Source: G963663365 sp963663365 (lineage in GTDB: Bacteria; Hinthialibacterota; Hinthialibacteria; Hinthialibacterales; G963663365). From it: a stretch of 64,000 nucleotides of DNA. Below are positions 50,916 through 60,415 of the stretch, piece by piece. Positions within the stretch are counted from its first letter, which is position 1. Each line of letters starts with the position of its first letter. The position numbers and the translations under genes were made by a program. The notes beneath the pieces were generated by a model, which did not search any database, was not told the DNA's origin, and was given only the letters and a program-made list of their open reading frames with translations. The stretch is taken from the NCBI GenBank assembly GCA_963663365.2, contig CAXXIH010000004.1, positions 1,364,001-1,428,000 on the forward strand. The letters are read 5' to 3'.

Positions 50916-51781
50916 ACGGGTGTTGGAGCGCGGTCGATAGCCGGATGCAGTCCGTCGAAATCCCTGTCGGTGGGCTCGGTTTTACACATGGTTTGGGAGC
51001 GTTTGAGACATTACGCGTTTACCGGGGCTGTCCGCTGTTTTGGGATTGTCACTGGGCGCGGCTCAATTCCGCTGCTGATGAACTGGAAATCCCGCTTCCT
51101 CTCGATTCGGGCCGTCTGCTTGCGTATCTAAGAATGTGGCTCAAGGCCGATGACATCCGCGAAGCCCGGCTCAAGATCATTCTCTGGGCGGGGCCGTCTA
51201 TGAGTGGTTCTTATTGGGATCCGCCGGAAACGGCCCTGATGGCTGTTGAAATCGTTTCTCTCGCGGAAGATTTGTCCTTGTTTCCCGCAACCGGAGTTTC
51301 TGTTTGTTTAGCGGAACATCCCTGGACCTATCGCGCACCCAATTACAAGCCTATTGCCTATGCGCCGTATCTTTTGGCGCGGCGGGCAGCCAAACGGCGC
51401 GGATTTGACGATGCGTTATTGGCCGATGAGCAGGGGACTGTATTGGAATCCTCATGTGCGAATCTCATTTGGGAAAAGGACGGCCGACTTGGAACCACAT
51501 CGCCGGATGCTACCGTCATACCCGGGACAGTCATTGGCGCTTTGCTTGAACATTCCCGCCAAGAAGGACGGCCGATTGAAGAGACCGATTTGCATTTAGA
51601 GCAACTTCAAGAAGTCTCCGGATTGTGGCTTGCCAATGCCTATTGGGGAGTTGTGCCGGTTATTGCGGTTGAAAACAAATGGACACAAAAAGAAACCTCC
51701 GCCCAGCTCAATGATTTACTCAAGAGTTGGTACGAAGGTCTCGTTCTGCAACAACTTAATTTATTCAATTGTCAAGCATGA
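50873..51781 (+). CDS. pabC: Aminodeoxychorismate lyase-like class IV aminotransferase
   Basis: A 302-residue fold-type IV PLP enzyme that should release pyruvate from aminodeoxychorismate to give 4-aminobenzoate. IPVGGLGFTHGLGAFETLRVYRG is the opening, and APNYKPIAYAPYLLARRAAKRRG holds the PLP lysine. ADEQGTVLESSCANLIWEKDGRLGTT and VIPGTVIGALLE complete the site. The GTG start at 50873 lies eight bases after GGAG and inside pabB, so the genes overlap by 43 bp. Placement strengthens the PabC call over other class IV aminotransferases. Confidence 0.85.
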   Translation: MSSQRKKSAYRLFINGCWSAVDSRMQSVEIPVGGLGFTHGLGAFETLRVYRGCPLFWDCHWARLNSAADELEIPLPLDSGRLLAYLRMWLKADDIREARLKIILWAGPSMSGSYWDPPETALMAVEIVSLAEDLSLFPATGVSVCLAEHPWTYRAPNYKPIAYAPYLLARRAAKRRGFDDALLADEQGTVLESSCANLIWEKDGRLGTTSPDATVIPGTVIGALLEHSRQEGRPIEETDLHLEQLQEVSGLWLANAYWGVVPVIAVENKWTQKETSAQLNDLLKSWYEGLVLQQLNLFNCQA

Positions 51782-51804
51782 CCTGAAATGCTTTTACTTG
51801 AGCA

Positions 51805-52755
51805 TCAGCCATACATTTGTTTGGCGAATGCAACATTGGTACGGGTGTCTTCAACAAAAACATCCTGTTTGCTGCCATCCCGTCCGCTGGTTTCCAATAC
51901 GAACCATTTATCGTAACCGATTTTTTTGCAGGAGGCGGCGATGCTTTTGCTGTCGACCGAAGCCTCATTGGAACCGAGCAACCGGGTTTCCCAATCTTTC
52001 AAATGAATTTGGCAAATACGTTCTTTGCCGAGGAATTCGATTTCTTTGGGGCAGTTATAACCATGGCCGGTTGAGTTACCGACATCGTAATAGACTTGAA
52101 CGATGGGTGAGCCGATAGCCTCGATAATCTCCACGTTCTGATAGGCGGTAATGGTGTTTTCCAAACCGAGAATGATGCCGTGATCCTCAGCGCGGGGGAC
52201 GATCTGGCGCATCACTTCGATAACCCGAAGGACTTTTTTCTCATCAAGTTTAAATGAGCCATCTTCGTTGCCTGTCCGCAAATCCTCGGTGACTTCACCC
52301 CGGCCGTCTTTTAGACGAAGATCGCCATTCCCGAAGAACGCGATTAAAATGTTATCCGCGCCGAGCGCTTTGGCTGCCTCAATTGCATCCAAAACGAAAA
52401 TCGCGCTCTGCGGTTCGGTCGAAAGCGCATAATTATTGAGAATACTTCCGGCCGCTACGGAACAACATTGGACATTGTGTTTTTTGCCTAATTCCAAATA
52501 GCGTTGACGTACCTTGGGATCGCGCAATGGAATACTGTTCGGTTCGCGGCCAACACTGACTTGAAGTCCATTTAGATGTGCTTCGGCGGCCAGCGGGATT
52601 TTTTCCGGGTCGCACGAGCCGCTCATCAGGTTCCAATCGCACATACCGACTTTAACATTGCTATTTTCAGCGCCGAGAACTTGTTGCGCACCTGCCAATA
52701 AGCCATAACCGGCGACACCTGCGCCGACCGTTTGTACAAAATCTCTACGATCCAT
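51805..52755 (-). CDS. Tat-exported sugar phosphate isomerase/epimerase-like TIM barrel
   Basis: A 316-residue AP endonuclease 2-fold barrel. Leader MDRRDFVQTVGAGVAGYGLLAGA is twin-arginine. The barrel shows VKVGMCDWNLM, LQVSVGREPNSIPL, ILGLENTITAYQ (Glu of the metal site), VQVYYDVGNSTGHGYN (Asp), QIHLKDWE (His) and FVLETSGRDG (Glu). These are the four usual metal ligands. In planctomycete-type genomes such exported barrels accompany Gfo/Idh/MocA proteins. The precise reaction is unknown. It is convergent with pabC. Confidence 0.9.
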   Translation of the reverse strand: MDRRDFVQTVGAGVAGYGLLAGAQQVLGAENSNVKVGMCDWNLMSGSCDPEKIPLAAEAHLNGLQVSVGREPNSIPLRDPKVRQRYLELGKKHNVQCCSVAAGSILNNYALSTEPQSAIFVLDAIEAAKALGADNILIAFFGNGDLRLKDGRGEVTEDLRTGNEDGSFKLDEKKVLRVIEVMRQIVPRAEDHGIILGLENTITAYQNVEIIEAIGSPIVQVYYDVGNSTGHGYNCPKEIEFLGKERICQIHLKDWETRLLGSNEASVDSKSIAASCKKIGYDKWFVLETSGRDGSKQDVFVEDTRTNVAFAKQMYG

Positions 52756-53007
52756 GATTCAACCTCGTGGGGTAAGCCTTACAAACCGGCGCGTTGCACC
52801 GGGACCTTGCTTGTATGCTTCTTACTCTACGCGGGCTTGTGCCACTTGCCAAGATAGAATCGAAAATGGCTGGTCTATGAATCAAACAACCTTCTATTCG
52901 GCGATAGGAATGAGCTTGACGTATCGGGTAGACTTGTGGTGCCATACGCATCTTGTTTTCTTAGAACAGAACGCCGCGACAGCATTGAATCCACAACCGA
53001 GAGGCGC

Positions 53008-55092
53008 ATGTCCGCACTACAGCTTAATCCTGAGCAGAAAACAGCCGTGACTACAGTTGACCGGCCTATCCTGGTACTGGCCGGGGCGGGGAGCGGCAAG
53101 ACCCGTGTGGTCGCTGCGCGCATCGCCTATCTCATTCGGCGTAAAGGTGTCAAGCCGGATGAAATTTTGGGGATGACCTTTACAAATAAAGCGGCGCGGG
53201 AAATGCGCGAACGTGTGGCCATTTCAATTGGCAAGCAAAAAAGCAGTCTTGTCACACTTTCAACATTTCACTCGCTCGGGTGCACGATTCTGCGTAACGA
53301 AATTCATCATTTAGGCTATCAGAAGAATTTCAGTATTTATGGCGGCGCCGAACAGCTTTCGCTAATTACCGGCATACTTAGAGATCTATATGGCAACGGT
53401 ATGAGTATGCATCCCCTGCGGATGCAAAGCCGCCTTAGTCATACGAAAAACCGTATGATGACCGCCGACACGTTTGAACCGCAATTCCATGATAAATACG
53501 ACAAAGTGATGCCCGCGGTTCTATCGCGGTACGAGACCTCGTTACGTGCCTGCAATGCTGTGGATTTTGACGATCTTTTGGTGTTGGTGTTACGCCTTTT
53601 TCAAGAACACCCAAAAGTCGCCGCGAAATACCGCAAGAAATATAAACACTTGATTGTCGATGAATATCAAGACACCAATCCGCTGCAATTCCGTTTGGTT
53701 GAAGAATTGGCAAACGGCGGAAAGGGATTATGTGTTGTGGGCGATGACGATCAGTCGATTTATGCCTGGCGGGGCGCGGACATCCAAAACATACTTTCAT
53801 TTGAAAAACAGCACCCCGAGTGTCTGCGTGTAACCTTAGATACCAACTACCGAAGCACTAATACAATTTTGACCGCCGCCAATTCGGTTATCGGTAATAA
53901 TCCGGGACGGCATGAAAAGAAACTGCGTTCCGATCTCGGTGAAGGTGTCTGTGTCGACTTAATGAAATGCACCAATGAGAATGATGAAGCGGTTAGCGTG
54001 ATTGAGCGCATTATTTATTATAAAAATCGCTTCGATTTGGAGTGGCGTGATTTTGCGATCCTTTATCGCGCCAACAATCTCTCAAAACCCTTTGAACGCG
54101 TACTTGTTCAGCAGCGTCTGCCTTATCGTGTTATCGGTGGAACGGAAGCGTACGACCGAAAAGAAGTCCGCGATGTGATGGCCTACTTGCAGACTGTGGT
54201 GAATCCCAACGACAGCCTCAATCTGCTGCGCATCCTCAACTATCCCCGGCGTGGTATCGGTGAGACATCCGTTGAACGGATCATGGCCTGGTCACTGCAA
54301 AACGGCGTATCGGTTGAAAAAGCCTTGCGGTCCGCCGGGCAGATTCCCGGTTTAACTTCGGATGCATCGCAGGGGATCGATGCGTTTCTGAAAATCGTCG
54401 GGCGTTTTCGCCGTGAAGCCCGGGCCAAGTCCAAAGGAAAAGATGCGGTCTCCACTTTTGTTTCCGAATTGATCGAGGCCACCGGAATCAAAGATGAATT
54501 GCACACATCCAAAGATTCACGCGAGCGGATCAATGCCCGGATTCAAAATATCGACAATCTGATTGAAACCGCGCGGCGTTATGAAAGCGAAGCGGGGGCA
54601 AATGCATCCGCTCGTGAGTTTCTGACGCAGATGGCGCTTGTGGTCAATAACGATTCGAATAAAGATGAACGCGAGGAAGTGCCCAACCGCATTACCCTAA
54701 TGACTCTGCATGGAGCCAAAGGTCTTGAATTTCCGTTTGTTTTTATGGTGGCGGCGGAAGACGGTATTTTGCCGCATACCCGCTCCTTGCGTGAAACCGG
54801 TGGTGTGCATGAAGAGCGGCGGCTCTTTTATGTCGGGGTTACCCGTGCCCGGCGGCATCTCACCATTACTCATGCCGAAGAGCGTGCCACCGAAAATGGC
54901 GCGAAACACCTCCCACCCTCGCGGTTCATTGCCGAAATTCCCGATGAACTCCTCAATGTTTCGCATTCCAGCCAGGGCAACGACCATTGCTATTTGGACC
55001 GGGAAAGCGCTTCCGCCCGTCTGGATATCAAAGCCATGATGCAGATGTTTCAGGAAAAACGCGCCCAGAGTAAAAGCGCCCCTGTTGTTTAA
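53008..55092 (+). CDS. rep: Rep/PcrA-type superfamily 1 DNA helicase
   Basis: A 694-residue helicase. Motif I is LAGAGSGKTRV, Ia LGMTFTNKAAREMRERV, Ib TLSTFHSLG (Rep-like), II HLIVDEYQDTN, III VVGDDDQSIYAWRGAD, IV LDTNYRST, V LMTLHGAKGLEFPFVFMV and VI YVGVTRARRHL. The four-domain length is normal. The ATG at 53008 follows GAGAGG; in-frame codons back to 52936 are not part of the fold. The sequence order resembles Rep more than UvrD. It is convergent with a membrane protein gene, sharing four bases. Confidence 0.93.
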   Translation: MSALQLNPEQKTAVTTVDRPILVLAGAGSGKTRVVAARIAYLIRRKGVKPDEILGMTFTNKAAREMRERVAISIGKQKSSLVTLSTFHSLGCTILRNEIHHLGYQKNFSIYGGAEQLSLITGILRDLYGNGMSMHPLRMQSRLSHTKNRMMTADTFEPQFHDKYDKVMPAVLSRYETSLRACNAVDFDDLLVLVLRLFQEHPKVAAKYRKKYKHLIVDEYQDTNPLQFRLVEELANGGKGLCVVGDDDQSIYAWRGADIQNILSFEKQHPECLRVTLDTNYRSTNTILTAANSVIGNNPGRHEKKLRSDLGEGVCVDLMKCTNENDEAVSVIERIIYYKNRFDLEWRDFAILYRANNLSKPFERVLVQQRLPYRVIGGTEAYDRKEVRDVMAYLQTVVNPNDSLNLLRILNYPRRGIGETSVERIMAWSLQNGVSVEKALRSAGQIPGLTSDASQGIDAFLKIVGRFRREARAKSKGKDAVSTFVSELIEATGIKDELHTSKDSRERINARIQNIDNLIETARRYESEAGANASAREFLTQMALVVNNDSNKDEREEVPNRITLMTLHGAKGLEFPFVFMVAAEDGILPHTRSLRETGGVHEERRLFYVGVTRARRHLTITHAEERATENGAKHLPPSRFIAEIPDELLNVSHSSQGNDHCYLDRESASARLDIKAMMQMFQEKRAQSKSAPVV

Positions 55093-55994
55093 CTGGATAT
55101 TGTTTCTTCCTCTTTAAGTTTTGTATTTTTCTCAGACGCGGCCCGGAGAGCATCTTCTGCATACTGAACAGCGCGTTCGAGAATCACTAATTGTTGATAT
55201 AGACGGCTGCTTGCTTTGGTTTCCCCGCTATTTAATGTTCCTACACCGATTCCAATACCTACAATTGCAAAAAGGGGATTACCTGTTGAACGAGTTCCGA
55301 AAAAACCCATACAAATGAATAACAATCCTGCCGAAAAACTACCCAATTCGTTCAAGGTGAGACGGCATTCGTCGCGCATTTCATCTATGTATTCAAGAAT
55401 ATCTGCATGTGCGATTTCTAATTGTTGTTTTCTTATACCTTCAGCAGCGGTCAAGCTTTCTTCCATGAATTGCTCAATTGACTGAGCATGGCGGTAAAGA
55501 CGTTTCAATCTGCGGCGCAAGCCAAATGAATTTCGACCATAAAAAAACCGCCAACGTTTGGCTTTTAGCAAAGGCGAAGCAGCTGAACCGGATGGTGTGG
55601 GATAGATGGTCAGTTCCGCCATGTTTGTGGCGCTACGCAATTCGGTATTGTAATCCCGTCCACGAAAGACGATGTAGCCAATGGATAGCACGCCTGCCAA
55701 ATAGCAAACCGTTATACCTGACACGACAGGCCAGGCGGGTATTCCGCTCTCGGCGAATACCTGCTTTATGACGAATGCAATTGCCGCAAGAAGGAATAAA
55801 TTAGCGAAGAGTATCGTAAATCGTTGGGACTTGAGGCTTTGTATGTGTTCAAGCGCCGCTGTGAGCGCTTCATCTACATCTTTACGTACCGATGTTAATT
55901 CGCTTTTTTGATTTTCATCCGCGACGGCCAAGCGGCGGTCGATTTGATTAAGGCAACGCTCGGCGCGGCGGATTTCGATATCGAGTTCGGCCAT
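55089..55994 (-). CDS. Membrane protein with coiled-coil N-terminus (unknown function)
   Basis: A 301-residue protein I do not recognise. Residues 1-55 are charged and coiled-coil-like (MAELDIEIRRAERCLNQIDRR, KDVDEALTAALEHIQSLKSQ). Hydrophobic segments occur at about 58-80, 86-109 and 220-258 (ELGSFSAGLLFICMGFFG, NPLFAIVGIGIGVG). A second coiled segment lies at 165-215 and the tail is charged. The layout suggests a membrane-anchored scaffold. Its end overlaps the helicase stop by four bases on the opposite strand. Confidence 0.65.
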   Translation of the reverse strand: MAELDIEIRRAERCLNQIDRRLAVADENQKSELTSVRKDVDEALTAALEHIQSLKSQRFTILFANLFLLAAIAFVIKQVFAESGIPAWPVVSGITVCYLAGVLSIGYIVFRGRDYNTELRSATNMAELTIYPTPSGSAASPLLKAKRWRFFYGRNSFGLRRRLKRLYRHAQSIEQFMEESLTAAEGIRKQQLEIAHADILEYIDEMRDECRLTLNELGSFSAGLLFICMGFFGTRSTGNPLFAIVGIGIGVGTLNSGETKASSRLYQQLVILERAVQYAEDALRAASEKNTKLKEEETISS

Positions 55995-56046
55995 GGTCGG
56001 TGGAATTCGTTTTTTGTGAAGACTCGTGCTTTATCAGCGAACTGTC

Positions 56047-56943
56047 TTACGCCTCTCGCCACTGTTGACGTAGAAATTCGACCGATTTGGGAATCTCAAC
56101 CATCCGGTCTCCGGCAACACCGCATTCGAGACTGCAATAATCCGTATAACCGATTTCTTTAAGACCACGGAAACCATTCCGGTAATCACGAGGATCTTGA
56201 CCGGGGAGATTACGGACAATGCATGCCAGGTGAACATGATGCAGATAATCTTTGGCCGAAAGAAATGCCGCGCGGTCATCGGTCTCTTCAAAATACATAT
56301 GATAAAAATCACCCATCATACACACCGCAGGATGATTGACATCACGGCAGATCGAGGCCGCATCGGCGAGCATCCGTAAATACCATGTTTCTTTGCGGTT
56401 GAGCGGTTCAAGTATCACGCGGGTTCCCGCGGCCTCGGCGGTGTCACCCAATTTGGGGAGAATTTCTTCACAAAGAATCTTCCGGCCTTCGACATGGCCA
56501 AGCGTGGTTTGGCCGTTAAAGGCCGGCACCATAATCAAGCCGGTAGAACCGAGTTCGCCCGCCGCTTTTACAATTTCACCGGCTGACGCGAGAAATTGTT
56601 GCCGGACTTCCGGTTTTTCCGATATCGGCACGCCTTTAAATCCAGCACAAATTGCACTGACTTGAACCTCGTGACCTTTGAGGCCGTCCTTAACTTCATT
56701 GATTCGTTTCGACAGGTCACCGCCTCCAAGTTCCACGCCTTCGAAACCCCAGGATTCCATCAAAGCCACTTTTTCGGCAAAAGATTTTCCGGGGATAATC
56801 CATTCTTGGCTGGACAGTTTGAGCGCGGCTTGTTTTCTACTCTCGGCTTTGGCGCTTTTATGGCCTGTTGAAGCGCATCCCATCGATACACTTACAGCGG
56901 CTGCGGCTCCGGCCAAAAGGTATTCGCGGCGATTCATCGGCAT
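56047..56943 (-). CDS. Tat-exported lipoprotein sugar isomerase/epimerase-like TIM barrel
   Basis: A 298-residue relative of hydroxypyruvate isomerase. The leader MPMNRREYLLAGAAAAVSVSMGC has a twin-arginine-like start and a lipobox ending at the Cys. The barrel shows MESWGFEGVELGGGD, TRVILEPLNRKETWYL (Glu), VCMMGDFYHMYFEE (Asp, His), HHVHLACIV (His) and YTDYCSLECG (Glu). These are the usual metal ligands. The ATG at 56943 lies eight bases from AGAGGA. With the gene at 51805 it makes a second exported barrel in this region. Confidence 0.9.
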   Translation of the reverse strand: MPMNRREYLLAGAAAAVSVSMGCASTGHKSAKAESRKQAALKLSSQEWIIPGKSFAEKVALMESWGFEGVELGGGDLSKRINEVKDGLKGHEVQVSAICAGFKGVPISEKPEVRQQFLASAGEIVKAAGELGSTGLIMVPAFNGQTTLGHVEGRKILCEEILPKLGDTAEAAGTRVILEPLNRKETWYLRMLADAASICRDVNHPAVCMMGDFYHMYFEETDDRAAFLSAKDYLHHVHLACIVRNLPGQDPRDYRNGFRGLKEIGYTDYCSLECGVAGDRMVEIPKSVEFLRQQWREA

Positions 56944-57108
56944 GATTTTATCCTCTCGAAACAAGTAGTATTGCTATGCCATATCCTAGCAGAACGGTCG
57001 TGAGCCGCGATGTTGTTCATTGGGCCGGGAAAGCCAAGTTTCGATGACATGAGATTGTCCCATGGTTGACCTCACATGGCCGCCCCATTTGGCCTTACAC
57101 TTGGATTT

Positions 57109-58785
57109 ATGAATCCGAATCGGAATTGTCAGTTGCGCAGAAAGTCTGAGTGGGATGCCAGGCCGTTCTTGCAGCGTCCTGAACTCATGACGAATTTGCC
57201 CGGAGCGATGGACGGACTTGGCAATCTCGCCGCGCCGCTGCTTCCGGATATTGATGCGGTTCGCGATGCGCGTGAACGTTACCTTCATGATTTGCGGGAT
57301 CATCCGCATATTGGCCGCCGCTATGCCGCAATGGAATTGCAGGCATGGCACACGGCTGTCGATGCTCCCCGGGAGAGCGTTGCAGCCTGCGAGATGCTGT
57401 CGAAACCGGACACCTGGCTTGTAGTCACCGGACAGCAGCCCGGTTTGTTGCTCGGTCCGATGTACACCTTCATCAAAGCTGTCCAAACCATCGCGCTTGC
57501 CGAGCAGCTTACGGAAGAAGGCTTGGGTACAGTGTTGCCTGCGTTTTGGATTGCATCTGAAGACCACCAACTCAATGAACTCAATTCGGTCGCTTGGTTC
57601 GGACGCGGAAAACAGATCGAGCGTTTCTCTTTTGAAGATGCCGCGCCGGAACGTACAAGCGCGTTTGCACGGTCTTCCACTTTGGTGAATATCGAGGCCT
57701 TAACCGCGCAGTTTCGAGAAACGGTGCCGGAATCGGACAGCACGGCGCAGGTACTCGATTCGATCTGTGAGACGCACCAAGGTTCTTTAGCGGATTGGTT
57801 TCAACAGCTGTTATGGCGTTGGCTGCCCGAGAGCGGAATGATTGTATTGCGCCCGGATATGCTGTGGCTTCAGCGGGCGGCCCGAGAGCGATTTGCGGAA
57901 GAAATTCGGTCGCCGCTGTCCGCCGTTCAAGAACTTGAGCAAGCCTCCGAGCGTCTAAAAGAAATCGGAGTGGCCGAACAAATTCATAAACGTGCGGATC
58001 GGACCGCTTTCTTTCTTGTTAGGAATGGTGTTCGTGAACAGGTTTTTGTTGAAGGCAATCATTTTAAGGTTGGTGAGGATACCTTTCGCCAAGATGATTT
58101 GATCCGGTTGTTGCAAGACGATCCCAAGTGTTTCTCATCAACCGCGATTCTACGCCCGGTGATTCAAGATGCTTTATTGCCCACACTGGCCACAGTGCTC
58201 GGGCCGAATGAACTCGCCTATCATTTGCAGCTTGGCGGCATTTATGCGCGGCACGGTGTTCCCCGTCCGGCCATTGTGCCACGGGCAGGAATTACACTGT
58301 TAGATGCGCGTGCTGAAGAACTGTTGGAAGAATTGCAGATTGTCCCCACTGATCTGGGAGCGGATCCCCGGGCATTGGCAAAGAGCATTGCCGAGCGTAC
58401 GCAAAATCCCGAGCTGACTGCGCGGCATGAGTCGGTCAACGGGGCGATAGAGGCATTCTTTGGTGAATTGCAGCTTGAAGCGCAAAAAGTCGATCCGACG
58501 ATTGAAGGTCCGCTTGCCAAACAACGCAAAGCCGCGCAGAAGGCGATAAACGATTCATTCGGACTATTGAATCGCAGACGTTCGGAGCGTGATGAAGTGA
58601 CGGCGCGGCGAATCGAACAGCTGCGCGCTCAGATTTTGCCCGAGGGGAAACTTCAAGAACGTACAATTGGCGCGGTGAGTGCGTTGATTCGTTATCCTGG
58701 TTTTTATCCGGCTTTGAAAAATGAAATCACCGGAATGCAACCGGGTGAACATGCATTTTTAATTGTGGAAGAAAACAATGAGTGA
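57109..58785 (+). CDS. bshC: Bacillithiol biosynthesis cysteine-adding enzyme
   Basis: A 558-residue protein of the BshC family, which adds cysteine to GlcN-malate to make bacillithiol. The core motif VVTGQQPGLLLGPMYTFIKAVQ and FWIASEDHQLNELNSV are hallmarks; FSSTAILRPVIQDALLPTLATVLGPNELAYHLQLGGIYA and RYPGFYPALKNEITG mark the rest. The ATG at 57109 is chosen; another at 57076 is possible. The next gene, the bacillithiol deacetylase, overlaps by eight bases. bshA is not here. Confidence 0.93.
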   Translation: MNPNRNCQLRRKSEWDARPFLQRPELMTNLPGAMDGLGNLAAPLLPDIDAVRDARERYLHDLRDHPHIGRRYAAMELQAWHTAVDAPRESVAACEMLSKPDTWLVVTGQQPGLLLGPMYTFIKAVQTIALAEQLTEEGLGTVLPAFWIASEDHQLNELNSVAWFGRGKQIERFSFEDAAPERTSAFARSSTLVNIEALTAQFRETVPESDSTAQVLDSICETHQGSLADWFQQLLWRWLPESGMIVLRPDMLWLQRAARERFAEEIRSPLSAVQELEQASERLKEIGVAEQIHKRADRTAFFLVRNGVREQVFVEGNHFKVGEDTFRQDDLIRLLQDDPKCFSSTAILRPVIQDALLPTLATVLGPNELAYHLQLGGIYARHGVPRPAIVPRAGITLLDARAEELLEELQIVPTDLGADPRALAKSIAERTQNPELTARHESVNGAIEAFFGELQLEAQKVDPTIEGPLAKQRKAAQKAINDSFGLLNRRRSERDEVTARRIEQLRAQILPEGKLQERTIGAVSALIRYPGFYPALKNEITGMQPGEHAFLIVEENNE

Positions 58786-59488
58786 CGCTGTCGATATCCT
58801 TATTTTTGCTCCCCACCCTGATGATGCGGAAGTCGGTATGGGCGGATGTATTTTGCGTTGGAGAAGTGAAGGCCGCCGGGTGGGAGTGGTTGATCTGACT
58901 CGTGGCGAAACAGGCACTAAAGGCAATTCGGAAATCCGTGCCAACGAAGCCGCCGAAGCTACACGCATCTTGGATTTAAATTTCAGAGCCAATCTGGATT
59001 TAGGCGATAGCTGCTTGGACGATTCACAAAAGAACCGTCTGGCTGTTGTCGAAGTCATCCGGAAAACGAAACCAAGAGCGGTCTTTACGACATGTCCTTT
59101 TGACCGGCACCCGGATCATGTGGCCGCCGCTAAACTCGTTCAATCCGCGCAGTTTTTGGCGCGTCTGCCCAAGATTGAAACGGAGTCGCCTGCTCATTCC
59201 GTCAATACGCTTTATTCTTATTTTATGCACGATCACATCCGGCCCACGTTTGTAATTGATATCACCCCTTATCAAGAGCGGAAAATTGAAGCGATCCGCG
59301 CTTACAAAAGCCAGTTTGTGCAGGCCGATGTCCCCGAAGGGTACCGGTATATCGGCACATCCGATTACATCACCCAAATCGCCGCCTACGCGGTTACCTG
59401 GGGCGCAAAAATCGGTGTGCAATACGGCGAAGCGTTTCACACCGAACGTCCGATGAAAGTCGACAATATCGACGCTGTAATTGCGTAA
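58778..59488 (+). CDS. bshB1: Bacillithiol biosynthesis deacetylase BshB1
   Basis: A 236-residue zinc deacetylase of the LmbE family that removes acetate from GlcNAc-malate. The motif ILIFAPHPDDAEVGMGGCILRWRSEGRRVGVVDLTRGETGTKG is the metal-site start, then HPDHVAAAKLVQSA gives the third ligand, and YSYFMHDHIRPTFVIDIT and KIGVQYGEAFHTERPM are BshB1 features. The ATG at 58778 lies in the last codons of bshC behind GGAAGA. The overlapping pair provides two of the three bacillithiol steps. Confidence 0.94.
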   Translation: MSDAVDILIFAPHPDDAEVGMGGCILRWRSEGRRVGVVDLTRGETGTKGNSEIRANEAAEATRILDLNFRANLDLGDSCLDDSQKNRLAVVEVIRKTKPRAVFTTCPFDRHPDHVAAAKLVQSAQFLARLPKIETESPAHSVNTLYSYFMHDHIRPTFVIDITPYQERKIEAIRAYKSQFVQADVPEGYRYIGTSDYITQIAAYAVTWGAKIGVQYGEAFHTERPMKVDNIDAVIA

Positions 59489-59584
59489 CCGAAAATCTTG
59501 CCGCAATCTGTGGTCCTGTATGCTTTGGGATGATTCTTGTGGTCACCCTACTTTGCTCTGATTGCCGTCCTACACTCAGCGCCC

Positions 59585-60352
59585 ATGCGACTTTTTGACA
59601 GCCATACTCATTTGAATCATGCCCGCTTTGATGAGGACCGGGACCAGGTTTGGGAACGTGCCCAAGAGGCGTGTGTGGAACGCGCTGTGGTTGTGGCGTG
59701 GGATATCGAATCGAGCCGGGCCGCCATCGAAATGGCCCAACGGCACGAAGGACTATCGGCTACAGTGGGTGTTTCTCCGCATGATGCCGTCGCCGCGCCC
59801 GATGGTTATTTGGAAATCATGCGGGAATTGGCTGCATCGAAATGTGTCGTGGCCATTGGTGAGATTGGTCTTGAGTATCATTACGATGCCGGGCCCAAAG
59901 AGGTCCAACGCGAAATATTCCGGGCGCAGTTGGATTTGGCCATCGAGTTGGATTTGCCGGTTGTGATCCACAACCGTGAAGCGGATGTCGATCTGCTTGA
60001 AGACCTCTCCGCGCACCTCCCCCCGGGTGGTGTGTTGCATTGTTTCACTTCAACGCCGGAGACCATGCGGGCGGGTGTTGAACTGGGGATGCATGTTTCT
60101 TTTACCGGTATCGTCACATTTAAAAACATGGGCGGATTGCGTGAGGCTGTGGCCGGAGTCCCCGAAGAACGTCTGTTGGTTGAGACCGATTGCCCTTATA
60201 TCGCACCGGTACCCTATCGTGGAAAACGTTGCGAACCCTCAATGGTAAGCAAGACGCTGGAGAGCCTCGCCGCCTGCCGGGAAACCGATCCTGAGCAACT
60301 TGCGGCTGTCACCTATGCCAACGCGTGCAAACTATTCCGAATCACGCCGTAG
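59585..60352 (+). CDS. TatD-family metal-dependent hydrolase (deoxyribonuclease-like)
   Basis: A 255-residue TIM-barrel hydrolase. FDSHTHLNHARFDEDRDQV is the HxH start, AIGEIGLEYHYD holds the bridging Glu, VIHNREADVDLLEDL and VLHCFTSTPETMRAGVELGMHVSFTG the histidines, and LVETDCPYIAPVPYRGKRCEP the final Asp. TatD proteins are 3'-5' exonucleases in repair or cell death. The ATG at 59585 is chosen because the fold begins there. It follows bshB1 by 96 bp and precedes pyk by 63 bp. Confidence 0.93.
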   Translation: MRLFDSHTHLNHARFDEDRDQVWERAQEACVERAVVVAWDIESSRAAIEMAQRHEGLSATVGVSPHDAVAAPDGYLEIMRELAASKCVVAIGEIGLEYHYDAGPKEVQREIFRAQLDLAIELDLPVVIHNREADVDLLEDLSAHLPPGGVLHCFTSTPETMRAGVELGMHVSFTGIVTFKNMGGLREAVAGVPEERLLVETDCPYIAPVPYRGKRCEPSMVSKTLESLAACRETDPEQLAAVTYANACKLFRITP

Positions 60353-60415
60353 TCCTACTCTGAACGATCCAACAATCGATCTATTCTAAAATCTCGGAAT
60401 TGCCGGGCTGCTTCT

